From positions 186,001 through 250,000 of the forward strand of contig NZ_LS974202.1 in NCBI RefSeq assembly GCF_900157305.1: 64,000 nucleotides of DNA, in the 5' to 3' direction. Made by a program: the position numbers and the translations under genes. Below are positions 26,524-35,245 of this stretch, in pieces. Numbering within the stretch: the stretch's first letter is position 1; the number at the start of each line of letters is the position of its first letter. The notes below the pieces were generated by a model. The model was not told where the DNA came from and made no database searches. It worked only from the letters and a program-made list of their open reading frames with translations. The DNA is from Mesotoga infera (GTDB taxonomy: Bacteria; Thermotogota; Thermotogae; Petrotogales; Kosmotogaceae).

Positions 26524-27090
26524 TCATATTTCCATTCCGTTGTATTTCGACATGACTTTTTTGAAGTCGCCGGCTACTATTTCTCGCGCAGACTGAACGG
26601 CTAGGTTTATCGCTTTGCTCACTGTTCTGTAATCCTCATCTGAAAACTGTCCGAGTACGTAATCGATCATATCCCGATTCTCCGGTAGGGGTCCAACGCC
26701 TATGCGGATGCGTGGAAAGTTCTTCGTTCCCAGTTCGGTGATTATCGATTTGAGACCGTTATGGCCTCCATCTGAGCCATTCTCCCTGATCCTTATCTTT
26801 CCAAGAGGGATCCAGATATCATCATAGACTATAACCACAGTATCCTCGCCTGTGAAGTTAAGGTCAGTGATCATACTCTTCACTGCGATACCGCTGAGAT
26901 TCATAAAGGTAAGCGGTTTTGCCAGATAGATCTTGGGTTCTCCATCCAGTAGATAGGCTTCATAAGTCTTCTTTTTGAAGGTCTTTCGGACTCCGCCCCT
27001 GATCATCTCGTCCACGAAGAGAAAACCCACGTTATGTCTGGTAAGAACATAACGTGGGCCGGGATTTCCCAGACCTACAAAGAGGAACAC
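26524..27090 (-). CDS. pth: Peptidyl-tRNA hydrolase
   Basis: A 188-residue enzyme that cleaves peptidyl-tRNA released from stalled ribosomes. It begins [20 protein letters not shown] with the catalytic-region His, and has [12 protein letters not shown] and [27 protein letters not shown]-like segments, all typical. It lies four bases after rplY on the same strand, the last gene of the glmU operon. The 5' end of its coding sequence contains an 11-bp perfect hairpin (27026-27058). Confidence 0.97.
   Translation of the reverse strand: [188 protein letters not shown]
27026..27058. repeat. 11-bp perfect inverted repeat inside the 5' end of pth
   Basis: CCCACGTTATG (27026-27036) and CATAACGTGGG (27048-27058) are perfect complements with an 11-base loop. 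The repeat lies in the codons of the conserved N terminus of Pth; its strand position would allow an mRNA hairpin just after the start codon. Confidence 0.5.
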
Positions 27091-27093
27091 CTT

Positions 27094-27735
27094 TTATTCC
27101 TCTTCTTCCTCTTTCTTCCCCTTGTTTATAACTTCGGGCTCGGTCTCCTCTTTTTCTTCCGGTGCTTCTTCTACCTCGGCCCCTCTGGCTGCCCTTGGAA
27201 GTTCTATAACGAGAACCGGCTCTTCACCGTCAACAAGAGGCTTCATTCCTTCGGGAATAGGAAGGTCTTTGACTCTCAGTATTTTGCCGACATCGAAAGA
27301 AGAGATATCGACATCTATTGATTCAACGATATCCTTTGGAAGTACTGAGACGGGGAGTTCATTGATTATATGCTCTACGATTCCACCTTTTTCAATGCCG
27401 ATCGGCTTTCCGTTCAACCTTATCGGAATATGAATCTCCATTCTGTGACCTTTTGATGGAGAGTAGAAATCCAGATGTATAATCGCGTCGGTCACCTTGT
27501 TTCTTTGAACGGATTTAAGGAAGACGTGGTGTTCTTTGCCGTCCAGGGATAGAATGACAGAAGTTGTTTCGGCAATCTTGTTTATATTTCTGAGCACCTC
27601 AACTTTGTCGAGGCTTACAGAGAAAGTCTCAACTTCTGGTCCGTAAACTACCGCTGGAATCTTTCCCTGATTCAGCAGGTTCTTTGCTTTGGTTTCTCCG
27701 CTGCGAATTTCAGCAACGAAATTTATCTCGTGCAT
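27094..27735 (-). CDS. rplY: 50S ribosomal protein L25/general stress protein Ctc
   Basis: A 213-residue L25/Ctc family protein that binds 5S rRNA. The N-terminal L25 domain is followed by the TL5/Ctc beta-domain (EHIINELPVSVLPKDIVESIDVDISS) and an acidic C-terminal tail of Glu and Lys. The long form with a charged tail is common in Thermotogota and other bacteria. It follows prs by 13 nt and precedes pth by 3 nt in one operon. A GGAGGG site precedes its ATG. Confidence 0.95.
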   Translation of the reverse strand: MHEINFVAEIRSGETKAKNLLNQGKIPAVVYGPEVETFSVSLDKVEVLRNINKIAETTSVILSLDGKEHHVFLKSVQRNKVTDAIIHLDFYSPSKGHRMEIHIPIRLNGKPIGIEKGGIVEHIINELPVSVLPKDIVESIDVDISSFDVGKILRVKDLPIPEGMKPLVDGEEPVLVIELPRAARGAEVEEAPEEKEETEPEVINKGKKEEEEE

Positions 27736-27748
27736 TTGTTTCCCTCCT

Positions 27749-28696
27749 CTATCTGAACAGAATACTCACCGAGAGATTTTTCCTGACACGCGTCAAAGCC
27801 TCTGCCAGAAGAGGAGCTATAGACAACATCCTTATGTTTTCCGGCAGATCGTCGTGGTGAATCGTATCGGTTATGAAGACCTTCTCCAGTTCGGAACCGG
27901 CAATTATCTCTTTGGCCTCTCCCGACAGGACACCGTGAGTCGCACAGGCGAATATCCTCTGAGCGCCGTTGGATTTTAGCATCTTGGACGCTTCCACAAG
28001 TGAACGACCGGTGTCAATTATATCATCAAAGATTATGGCTGTCTTACCCTCCACCTCACCAATTATGTGCACCATCTCGGCCACGTTGTCCCTAGGTCTC
28101 CTCTTGTCGAGAATCGCCAGGGGAACACCGAGTTTGGAGGCGAATTTACTGGCCCTTTTCACTCCGCCGATATCTGGTGAAACTACCACCGTCTCATCCT
28201 TATTGAAAGAGCGTCCGCTGAAGAACTTAGAAAAAACAGGAAAAGACCAAAGGTTGTCCACGGGGATATCGAAGAAACCCTGAATCTGTTCGGCATGAAG
28301 GTCGATCGTTATTATTCTGCTTGCTCCCGCTGTGGTAATGAGGTTTGCAACTAGTTTGGCCGTTATCGGGTCTCTTCCTCTGGCCTTTCTATCCTGACGC
28401 GCGTAACCGTAGTAGGGGATCACTACCGAGATCGAGTGGGCCGAAGCCCTTCTGAATGCATCTATCATGATCAGCAGTTCCATCAGGTTTTCGTTCGCGG
28501 GGCTGCACGTAGACTGAATTACGAATATGTCGTGACCTCTGACGGTTTCATCGATCTTGAGGTTTATTTCGCCATCCGAAAACCTCTTCGTATGACAGTC
28601 TCCGAGGTGAACTCCAAGATAATCGGCAATGCTCTTCGATAGATCTAGACTGGCCGAACCCGCAAAGATCTTCATCTCGTTCGTCTGATATGGCAT
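27749..28696 (-). CDS. prs: Ribose-phosphate pyrophosphokinase
   Basis: This 315-residue enzyme makes PRPP from ribose 5-phosphate and ATP for nucleotide, histidine and tryptophan synthesis. It has the family's FSDGEINLKI-ETVRG segment, the YYGYARQDRKARGR loop and the PRPP-binding motif TAIIFDDIIDTGRSLVEA. Its ATG overlaps the glmU stop codon by 1 nt. It is the second gene of the glmU-prs-rplY-pth operon. Confidence 0.97.
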   Translation of the reverse strand: MPYQTNEMKIFAGSASLDLSKSIADYLGVHLGDCHTKRFSDGEINLKIDETVRGHDIFVIQSTCSPANENLMELLIMIDAFRRASAHSISVVIPYYGYARQDRKARGRDPITAKLVANLITTAGASRIITIDLHAEQIQGFFDIPVDNLWSFPVFSKFFSGRSFNKDETVVVSPDIGGVKRASKFASKLGVPLAILDKRRPRDNVAEMVHIIGEVEGKTAIIFDDIIDTGRSLVEASKMLKSNGAQRIFACATHGVLSGEAKEIIAGSELEKVFITDTIHHDDLPENIRMLSIAPLLAEALTRVRKNLSVSILFR

Positions 28697-30039
28697 CAGT
28701 CCTTCTCCTCCCGGTTCTTTTTATATTTGCCCTCTTTGTTGATCTGTCTGGCCCTTCCGAGTGCCAGTGAGTACGGGGGCACATCGTCGGTAATGACCGA
28801 GCCTGCGGCCGTTACCGATCCTTCACCAATCTCGACCGGTGCGACCAACGAGGAGTTACTCCCGATGAAGGCTCTGTCGCCGATACTGGTTTTGAATTTG
28901 TTTTTGCCATCGTAGTTGCACGTAATTGTTCCAGCGCCTATATTGGCATCTTCGCCTATGGTGGTGTCACCTAGATATGTGAGATGGTTGGCTTTCGATC
29001 TTTTGCCGAGGATCGATTTCTTGAGTTCCACGAAGTTACCGACATGAGCCTGTTCCATGATCACCGCTCCCGGCCTCAGGCGTGAGTAAGGCCCAACTCT
29101 GGCTCCTTCCCTTACATCGGCTTCCAGTACTTCCGAACGCACAATTTCGACATTGTCAGCAATTTTCGAATCCTGTATCCTTGACATCGGCCCTATAAGA
29201 CAGTTCTGACCTATCGTAGTCTGACCGTAAATAAAGGTCATGGGTTCTATTACGCTGTCGATACCGATCTTCACGTTTGGTCCTATGTATGTTGTTTCTG
29301 GATCGACTATCGTCACACCGGCTTCCATGAGAGCGTTATTTATCCTCTTTCTTGCGATTCTAGCCACCTGTGCAAGCTGTGCCCTGTTGTTAATACCAAG
29401 AACTTCTTCGGCATCGGCTATAATCATTGTATCGGCTCTGGCCGCCATGCCTACCGTATCGGTCAGATAGTACTCACCCTGTTCGTTGTTGCTTCTCAGA
29501 CTACCTATCGAATCACTAATGAAAGATCCTCTGAAGGCATAGATACCGGTGTTGACTTCCTTTATGTTCCTAATCTCTTCGCTGGCATCTCTCTCTTCGA
29601 CGATCTCAACCTTTCCATCACGCTTCACGACTCTGCCGTATCCGGAAGGATCAGGTGGAAACATCGTTAGAAAAAGTACATCCAGATCGGCCTCTCTCCT
29701 TCTGCGGACCATCTCCCGAAGAGTCGAAGGCTTTATCAACGGCTCATCTCCAGCCACAACCACGACATCCTCGTCGTCGAGAAAATCTTTGGCCATCATG
29801 ACGGCGTGTCCTGTACCCAGCTGTTCATTCTGTCTAACGGTCAGTATATCGCTTTCCAGAAGAGATTCTATTATCTCGGCCCTGTAGCCTGTTACGACCA
29901 CCACCCTATCGACTCCGGCCTCTTTCAGTGATGAAATCACCCAGTTAACCATTGGCCGATCGATAATCATATGTGCAGCTTTCGGCAGGTTCGACCTCAT
30001 TCTCTTGCCAAGACCGGCGGCAAGAACTATTCCAGTCAC
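28696..30039 (-). CDS. glmU: Bifunctional GlmU (GlcNAc-1-P uridyltransferase/glucosamine-1-P acetyltransferase)
   Basis: A 447-residue cytosolic enzyme that makes UDP-GlcNAc for peptidoglycan. The N-terminal nucleotidyltransferase domain has [18 protein letters not shown] and later GDEPLI, with [11 protein letters not shown]. The C-terminal half is a left-handed beta-helix of hexapeptide repeats with [27 protein letters not shown]. Length is normal. It is the first gene of the operon, behind a promoter at 30097-30124. Confidence 0.97.
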   Translation of the reverse strand: MTGIVLAAGLGKRMRSNLPKAAHMIIDRPMVNWVISSLKEAGVDRVVVVTGYRAEIIESLLESDILTVRQNEQLGTGHAVMMAKDFLDDEDVVVVAGDEPLIKPSTLREMVRRRREADLDVLFLTMFPPDPSGYGRVVKRDGKVEIVEERDASEEIRNIKEVNTGIYAFRGSFISDSIGSLRSNNEQGEYYLTDTVGMAARADTMIIADAEEVLGINNRAQLAQVARIARKRINNALMEAGVTIVDPETTYIGPNVKIGIDSVIEPMTFIYGQTTIGQNCLIGPMSRIQDSKIADNVEIVRSEVLEADVREGARVGPYSRLRPGAVIMEQAHVGNFVELKKSILGKRSKANHLTYLGDTTIGEDANIGAGTITCNYDGKNKFKTSIGDRAFIGSNSSLVAPVEIGEGSVTAAGSVITDDVPPYSLALGRARQINKEGKYKKNREEKD

Positions 30040-30096
30040 TCAATATCCCCCCTTGAGTTCAGATCGTCTGCGCTCTTTCACCAGTATTCCCGCATA

Positions 30097-30124
30097 ATTA
30101 TATAGCAGCATAGTTAATATTCAA
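30097..30124 (-). promoter_or_regulatory. Promoter of the glmU-prs-rplY-pth operon
   Basis: On the minus strand TTGAAT (30119-30124) and TATAAT (30097-30102) are 16 bases apart. Transcription would start just ahead of the glmU start codon at 30039. Confidence 0.65.
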
Positions 30125-30131
30125 TGGCCCG

Positions 30132-30164
30132 GTAAATAAAAAGTGTGACTCCCGGAGTCACACT
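30132..30164 (-). terminator. Intrinsic terminator of the aldo/keto reductase gene
   Basis: An AGTGTGACTC/GAGTCACACT stem (30142-30164) is followed on the minus strand by TTTTATTTAC. It starts nine bases past the reductase stop codon. Confidence 0.85.
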
Positions 30165-30172
30165 CTGTATAG

Positions 30173-31297
30173 TTATTCGAGAAGTGCGGCAACTTCTTTG
30201 AGCTTCTCTATTATGGGTATTTTCTGTGGACAGAGTTCCTCGCATCTCCCACACTCGATGCACTTGGATGCCCTGTTTTCGGGTTTGAAGAAGTTGTTGT
30301 AAGCCCTTCTCGCACCTTCCACATCATCGAACATCGCGGCGTCGTTGTAAATCTCAAAAGAATCGGGTATAGCCACGTTGTTGGGACAGGGCATGCAGTA
30401 GCCGCAGGCGGTGCAATTGATCTTTATCCGGCTTATGTATATCTCTCTGACCCGGGATATAAGGGAGAGTTCCTGAGAGGTCAATGAATTTGGAAGAGCC
30501 GCGTCGGCTATCTCCAGATTCTGCTCCACTTGCTCCATGCTCGACATACCGCTTAGCACGACCCCGACAGCCGGGTTGTTCCACACCCATCTGAGTGCCC
30601 ACTCGACGGCCGATCTCTTCTGTGGAGCTAAATCCCATATCTTCTGCACGTCTCCTGGAACACGCCTGACCAGCTTGCCCCCCCTGAGAGGCTCCATCAC
30701 TATAACACCCATCTCCCTTTTGTACGCATAGTTGAGCCCTTCTGTTCCGGCCTGGTGGTCGGTGTCGAGAAAGTTGTACTGTATCTGGCAGAACTCCCAG
30801 TCGTACGCATCGACGATCTTCTTGAAGGTCTCCAGCGTATCGTGAAAGGAAAACCCGATATGCTTTATTCTACCGCTACTTTTTGCCCTGTCCATAAAAT
30901 CGAAGACATTGTTCTTCACGAGGTTGTCCCAGAATCTTTTGTTCAGGGCGTGAAGTAGGTAGAAGTCTATAACATCTGTCTGGAGTCTCTTTAATTGCTC
31001 GTCGAGATAGTGATCCATGTCTTCGCGACTCTTGATGAGCCAGCTTGGGAGTTTCGTGGCAAGATTGACCTTTTCCCTGTATCCTTCTTTGAGAGCTTCA
31101 CCCACGAACGGTTCGCTCTGGCCGTTATGATAACCCCAGGCCGTATCTACATAATCGACGCCATTATCGATTGCATGTCTCAACATACGCGTCGCTTGAG
31201 GTATATCTATGCCGTTGTCGAGCGTGGGCAACCTCATACAGCCGAATCCCAGGGCAGATACCTTTTCTCCGGTCTTTCCCATCTCTCTATAAACCAT
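30173..31297 (-). CDS. Aldo/keto reductase with C-terminal 4Fe-4S domain
   Basis: This 374-residue protein has an aldo/keto reductase TIM barrel with the GFGCMRLP start, the DTAWGYHNGQSE motif (Asp/Tyr of the active site) and EPLRGGKL. The last ~90 residues add a ferredoxin-like domain with CTACGYCMPCP and CIECGRCEELCPQ motifs, placing four Cys in each of two clusters. Proteins of this type are common in anaerobes and are thought to couple NAD(P)H to Fe-S electron transfer; the substrate is unknown. It is monocistronic. Confidence 0.93.
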   Translation of the reverse strand: MVYREMGKTGEKVSALGFGCMRLPTLDNGIDIPQATRMLRHAIDNGVDYVDTAWGYHNGQSEPFVGEALKEGYREKVNLATKLPSWLIKSREDMDHYLDEQLKRLQTDVIDFYLLHALNKRFWDNLVKNNVFDFMDRAKSSGRIKHIGFSFHDTLETFKKIVDAYDWEFCQIQYNFLDTDHQAGTEGLNYAYKREMGVIVMEPLRGGKLVRRVPGDVQKIWDLAPQKRSAVEWALRWVWNNPAVGVVLSGMSSMEQVEQNLEIADAALPNSLTSQELSLISRVREIYISRIKINCTACGYCMPCPNNVAIPDSFEIYNDAAMFDDVEGARRAYNNFFKPENRASKCIECGRCEELCPQKIPIIEKLKEVAALLE

Positions 31298-31391
31298 TTT
31301 ATACCTCCGGAAGAATATTGAAGATTCTTGAAAGCCACACTATATTCTACAATATCTGCTCCCGATTTTCGACCCGGTATATGATCAACTC

Positions 31392-32582
31392 CTAGAGAGC
31401 GTCATAGATCCTTTTTTCGCCTTCCAGCTCTCTTAGAGGTGCGATATTCTGTGTCACTTCGAGCGTTCCTATGTACCTTTTCTGTGCATCTCTGAGGGCT
31501 ATGTATCTAATATAGACCATTTTTGGGCCAAGGTTGAGCCAGAAGTCAGCAAAATCACGTTCACCGGCCTTGAAATCAGCGAGGATTTTGTTGACGACAT
31601 TCACGCTTTTTTGCGGATGGCAGTTCTGAACTTTCCGCCCTATGATCGCACGCGTTCTCAAGAAGATTCTGTCAGGTCCTTCGCTGAAAAAACGAACAGT
31701 ATCGTCAGCATCCACAAAGGTTATGTCTAATGGTAAAGAGCTCATCATAGTTCTCAGTTGATCGACAGTCAGGTAACCGCTACCCAGGTTCAAAAGGCCT
31801 TCGTTACCGGAAGTTTGTATTACCGATTCCGAAAGTGAAAACTCGAAAGGCATCGGTCGGTATGCAAAATAGCCAATCTCGTCGAACTGTATCCTTGTGT
31901 CGTGCCACTCTTCCGGTGAGAGCAGTTTCAAAGCCGATGGGAAGAGTATCTTATGTTCTTTGTATATATGATTGGAAAAGATCTCCCCTATACCTATCGA
32001 GAGATCGAAAACCTTTGCTGGTTCGATCGTACCGTTGTCTATTATCTCTCTCAGCTTCTTTCGCAATTCACGTATTTCATCGTGTTCTTTCCACATGATC
32101 GCGGGCGGCTGTACCAGTCCATGCCTTTCCAGATAGGGAAAGAGCACGTTCTCCTCCTTGAGGAAATATTTCTCTACCTCATCCATATAGTCGAGCAAAT
32201 TGGCCATAGCCTGGATGTCGCTTTGTGTGAGATCACCGTTTTTTATACGACCGGCTCTACCGCGCAGTTCTTTAGACCTGTTGAGGATGTCTCTGTGTTC
32301 CTCGACGAGTATGTGGAGAGGGTGCCACGGTTCAACATCGATCTCATCTTCGCTAAGCGCCTCTTTGAAAACATCGAGGTGAATATTACACATGAGTTGG
32401 ATACTCTCGGCGGGCATACCCTCGTTGACTAGTTCCTGTTCGATCTTCGCGACCTCTATAGGAGTCATCTCTCTGACGATTCTCATGAAGTCCTCTTTCA
32501 CCTTCTCAAGGTTTTCCGGATCATCGTGTATTCTCTTTATAAGATTCTTGAGGAAATCTTCCCTGTTGAACAGTTCGCTCAT
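31392..32582 (-). CDS. DUF438 protein with hemerythrin and PAS domains
   Basis: A 396-residue protein of three parts: an N-terminal DUF438 domain (residues ~1-80), a hemerythrin HHE domain with HPLHILVEEHRDIL, EENVLFPYLERHG and EHDEIRELRKKL, and a C-terminal PAS-like domain ending in TRAIIGRKVQNCHPQKSV, the signature of the redox/metabolite-sensing PAS in this family. I chose the ATG at 32582 rather than GTG at 32588, as GGAGGT lies six bases before it. A perfect 16-bp palindrome at 32636-32651 lies about 50 bases upstream. A role in redox or metal sensing is inferred. Confidence 0.85.
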   Translation of the reverse strand: MSELFNREDFLKNLIKRIHDDPENLEKVKEDFMRIVREMTPIEVAKIEQELVNEGMPAESIQLMCNIHLDVFKEALSEDEIDVEPWHPLHILVEEHRDILNRSKELRGRAGRIKNGDLTQSDIQAMANLLDYMDEVEKYFLKEENVLFPYLERHGLVQPPAIMWKEHDEIRELRKKLREIIDNGTIEPAKVFDLSIGIGEIFSNHIYKEHKILFPSALKLLSPEEWHDTRIQFDEIGYFAYRPMPFEFSLSESVIQTSGNEGLLNLGSGYLTVDQLRTMMSSLPLDITFVDADDTVRFFSEGPDRIFLRTRAIIGRKVQNCHPQKSVNVVNKILADFKAGERDFADFWLNLGPKMVYIRYIALRDAQKRYIGTLEVTQNIAPLRELEGEKRIYDAL

Positions 32583-32635
32583 TTTCACACCTCCATCTTC
32601 TAAACTAAATGATACTTCAGTGTGAAAGAGAGGAC

Positions 32636-32651
32636 GGTAACATATGTTACC
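32636..32651. promoter_or_regulatory. Perfect 16-bp palindrome upstream of the DUF438 gene
   Basis: GGTAACATATGTTACC is its own complement. It is 54 bases ahead of the DUF438 start and 12 bases from the stop of the SDR gene. Such a perfect palindrome in an 80-base gap is a likely repressor or activator site; a short transcription terminator is less likely as there is no T run. Confidence 0.4.
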
Positions 32652-32662
32652 TCAGCGGTAGA

Positions 32663-33424
32663 TTATCTGGCCGTGTACCCACCGTCGACCATGATCGATT
32701 CCCCGTGTATGAAGGAAGCACCGTCGCTGGCGAGGAAGAGAACTACACTGGTGACTTCCCGGGGTTCTCCAAACCTGCCTACTGGATGTAGAGCCACCAT
32801 CATCTCGTAGGCCGGCGAAGATTGGACCATACCGGCCGATTCCAGCAGGGGAGTTTTAATGAAGGCCGGGTTGATTGCGTTTATTCTTATATTCCTGCTG
32901 GCATATTCGAGCGCCGCTGCCTTTGTCAATCCTACCACGCCATGCTTGGAGGCCGTGTATGCCGAAGCGTTGCTGAATCCAACTTTTCCGAGAATCGAAG
33001 AGTTGTTTATTATGGCTCCTCCGCCCTGCTTAAGCATCTGTTCGATTTCGTATTTCATTGAGTAAAAGACTCCGCTCAGGTTTACAGAGATTATTTTTTC
33101 CCATGAGTCAACTGGGTACTCGGCCACCGGAATCGAAGGGCCGCTTATGCCTGCGTTGTTGAAGGCTATGTCAAGTCTTCCGAATTTCTCCACAATTGCT
33201 TTAACGACTTTTTCCGTCTCTTCGACATTAGAAACATCGTGCTTCAAAAAGATCGCCCTACCGCCCTCGCTATTTATCTCTTCTACGAGTTTTCTACCTT
33301 TCTCCTCATCAATATCTGTGACGACCACAGTCGCACCTTCCCGCGCAAAGGCAGCAGCTGTATCGGCACCTATTCCGGAACCTCCACCAGTAACCATCGC
33401 AATCTTTCCTTCGAACCTTTTCAT
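32663..33424 (-). CDS. Short-chain dehydrogenase/reductase (SDR)
   Basis: A 253-residue classical SDR with the NAD(P) motif TGGGSGIGADTA (TGxxxGxG) and the catalytic YTASKHG (Tyr-x3-Lys), preceded by NNAGIS and NNSSILG. An Asp at the end of beta-2 (VTDIDEE) suggests NAD over NADP. It could act as a 3-oxoacyl-reductase or sugar/alcohol dehydrogenase; substrate unknown. Its upstream region has an extended -10 promoter and an operator-like palindrome. Confidence 0.85.
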   Translation of the reverse strand: MKRFEGKIAMVTGGGSGIGADTAAAFAREGATVVVTDIDEEKGRKLVEEINSEGGRAIFLKHDVSNVEETEKVVKAIVEKFGRLDIAFNNAGISGPSIPVAEYPVDSWEKIISVNLSGVFYSMKYEIEQMLKQGGGAIINNSSILGKVGFSNASAYTASKHGVVGLTKAAALEYASRNIRINAINPAFIKTPLLESAGMVQSSPAYEMMVALHPVGRFGEPREVTSVVLFLASDGASFIHGESIMVDGGYTAR

Positions 33425-33451
33425 AGTTATTCCTCCCTTCTTTCATCTAAA

Positions 33452-33468
33452 CCGATATAAGATATCGG
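33452..33468. promoter_or_regulatory. Operator-like palindrome near the start of the SDR transcript
   Basis: CCGATAT and ATATCGG with a 3-base centre, positioned just downstream of the probable -10 (33477-33482), so it overlaps the first transcribed bases. This is the usual place for a repressor site. No regulator gene is adjacent. Confidence 0.4.
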
Positions 33469-33473
33469 CTATA

Positions 33474-33485
33474 TTTATTATATCA
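33474..33485 (-). promoter_or_regulatory. Extended -10 promoter of the SDR gene
   Basis: On the minus strand TGATATAAT reads as an extended -10 (TGnTATAAT), with the hexamer at 33477-33482. A clear -35 is missing, as is common with extended -10 promoters. Confidence 0.45.
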
Positions 33486-33640
33486 CAATGCCTCGAAGGG
33501 TTCCGGTCCGTGATTATTCTTAAGTTCTTAAGCTTTTCAGGTTGTACGACAAGAGAGGCCAGAATATGAAGAACGAAAGATTTTCAAACCTCGTTCTCCT
33601 TAACTCCAGTATTGTGCCTGGCACAAAAGGCAGAAGAGAG

Positions 33641-34279
33641 TTATCCTCCAGGGATGTATAGGTTGAAGGCATCTTTCAGATTGGTGACTTCTACTCCCGG
33701 CATTTTGGAGAGCTTTCCCGAATCGAAACCGAAGAATATTAGATATACCGACTCGGGTACGCCGGTTCTTATGTAGGCATCTTTGTTCAGTATTACCGTG
33801 TATTTGGTTTCTATCTCAGGGTTTTTAAGGTAGTAAAACTTCTCCTGAGACAGACCCGGTTTGAAGTTCTTCTGGAAGTAGTACGCCGAGTCGCTAGAAC
33901 TCTTCTTCATTCCAATCCAGACTTCCTTGGTGCCAGTCACGAAGACTCTGAAATAAGGCCTGTCACTCTGATGCTGCATTTCTGTCAGTATCGCGTCAAG
34001 ATCTACGCCTGTATTGGAAAGAAAGTTTTTGGCCACTATGTATTTCTCCAGTGTGCCGCCTCCTCCCAATAATTTCTCTATACTTGTTAATTTGGTCTGG
34101 AAATCGGCCTCCATCTTCTCTATCTGTCTTTCGTAAGAGTTTTTCAGTTCGGTCATCTCTCTCTTAATCTGCCCAACACGGTTCACGGCCATCAACGAGA
34201 AGACAAATCCCACTATTGAGGCCAGTATCAATGTCAATCCAATTATCATCGCCGGTGATTGTTTACGTCTCTTCGCCAT
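33641..34279 (-). CDS. Hypothetical single-pass membrane protein with coiled coil
   Basis: No family recognised. The 212-residue protein has a short basic N terminus, one transmembrane helix at about residues 11-32, a charged coiled-coil-like stretch (REMTELKNSYERQIEKMEADFQ region), and a C-terminal globular domain. I chose the ATG at 34279, which follows AGAGGTAG; an in-frame ORF extends upstream but overlaps the methyltransferase gene. The gap to the upstream methyltransferase gene is 4 nt, so they form an operon. Confidence 0.6.
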   Translation of the reverse strand: MAKRRKQSPAMIIGLTLILASIVGFVFSLMAVNRVGQIKREMTELKNSYERQIEKMEADFQTKLTSIEKLLGGGGTLEKYIVAKNFLSNTGVDLDAILTEMQHQSDRPYFRVFVTGTKEVWIGMKKSSSDSAYYFQKNFKPGLSQEKFYYLKNPEIETKYTVILNKDAYIRTGVPESVYLIFFGFDSGKLSKMPGVEVTNLKDAFNLYIPGG

Positions 34280-34283
34280 GTTT

Positions 34284-35054
34284 CTACCTCTTGATTGCAC
34301 AGAAGAACAGGTGCTCGGATCTTGAGAAGGTCTCTTTCTGTCTGCAATAACGATATTCCCACTCGCAGGCTTTAGAGATGTTCGACGCCAGCGAGACTTC
34401 GTTGTAGGGATAAAAGGCAATGAGAGAAGCCATATCGACCAGTTCGAAGCCGCTGGATCTTAAGATGCCGCTCATCTCTCCGGGGAAGTAAGGACGGGAA
34501 AGAAAATCTTTTTTACTCACCGACCTGTCGCCTATCGGAATCTTCCTCTCGTCCAGCAACTTCTGGGCCATCGAATATTCAGCAAGGGAGAGAAAGTCCT
34601 GGAGGAAAGCCCAGGCATTATCGACACTCGCGAGGAGTTTACCACCTTTTTTGAGTACTTCACCAACTTTTTTCAAAACCTTTTCCGGCTCCACAGCATA
34701 AGAGAGCACATCCCCCATTGCCAGAACGCTATCGAAGTAAGCTTTCTCAAAAGGAAGGTTCTCTCCACCGACTTCTAGAAACTCGATCTTCAATTCAGCC
34801 AACTCGGCCTTCATCCGGGCCACTTTCAACATCTCCCCGGCCGGATCTACGCCGATGACATCGTGCCCGTCTTCGGCCATTCTTAACGCCCATCTTCCTG
34901 TTCCGGTGCCGAGGTCGAGCACTCTGGAACGGTGAGTTATATGATCATCCACCAGCCTTTCCACGAGCATGTGGTAAAGTTGCCAGTAAGGCTCCTCGTA
35001 CATGTAATCGTATCTAGTTGCGATATCGTTGTAATATTCCCACGACTCCCTCAA
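34284..35054 (-). CDS. Class I SAM-dependent methyltransferase
   Basis: A 256-residue class I methyltransferase with the SAM-binding motif I LDLGTGTGRWA, motif post-I acidic residue in IGVDPAGEML, and motif VLAMGDVLSY. It has a methyltransferase-11/UbiE-like arrangement but the acceptor is unknown. The start is a TTG at 35054; AGAGGTG lies eight bases ahead. It is the first gene of a two-gene unit with the coiled-coil membrane protein at 33641-34279. Confidence 0.8.
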   Translation of the reverse strand: MRESWEYYNDIATRYDYMYEEPYWQLYHMLVERLVDDHITHRSRVLDLGTGTGRWALRMAEDGHDVIGVDPAGEMLKVARMKAELAELKIEFLEVGGENLPFEKAYFDSVLAMGDVLSYAVEPEKVLKKVGEVLKKGGKLLASVDNAWAFLQDFLSLAEYSMAQKLLDERKIPIGDRSVSKKDFLSRPYFPGEMSGILRSSGFELVDMASLIAFYPYNEVSLASNISKACEWEYRYCRQKETFSRSEHLFFCAIKR

Positions 35055-35220
35055 ACCTCATACACCTCTCGTCAAACAATGAAGGGTTATCTCAATGTCC
35101 CGAATGCCCAAAAAAACTTAGAGCTCAGGTCAATCCTAGTATAATACATATTCGATGAGAACAAATCTCCGGTCGATTTTGCCTGACTAAAGAGAAAGGA
35201 GAACTGAGAAGGTGTGTTAA

Positions 35221-35245
35221 CAAAACCGGGGAATCTATCCCCGGT
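35221..35245 (-). terminator. Intrinsic terminator of the sugar ABC operon
   Basis: An 8-bp stem (ACCGGGGA/TCCCCGGT) at 35225-35245 with a 5-base loop is followed on the minus strand by TTTTG. Its upstream arm overlaps the stop codon of the permease gene. Confidence 0.75.

Noticed and set aside
33565-33660. 31-codon plus-strand ORF after a GAGG sequence near 33553
   Set aside because: It overlaps the 3' end of the minus-strand gene at 33641 and shows no hydrophobic or family signal; chance ORF is more likely.
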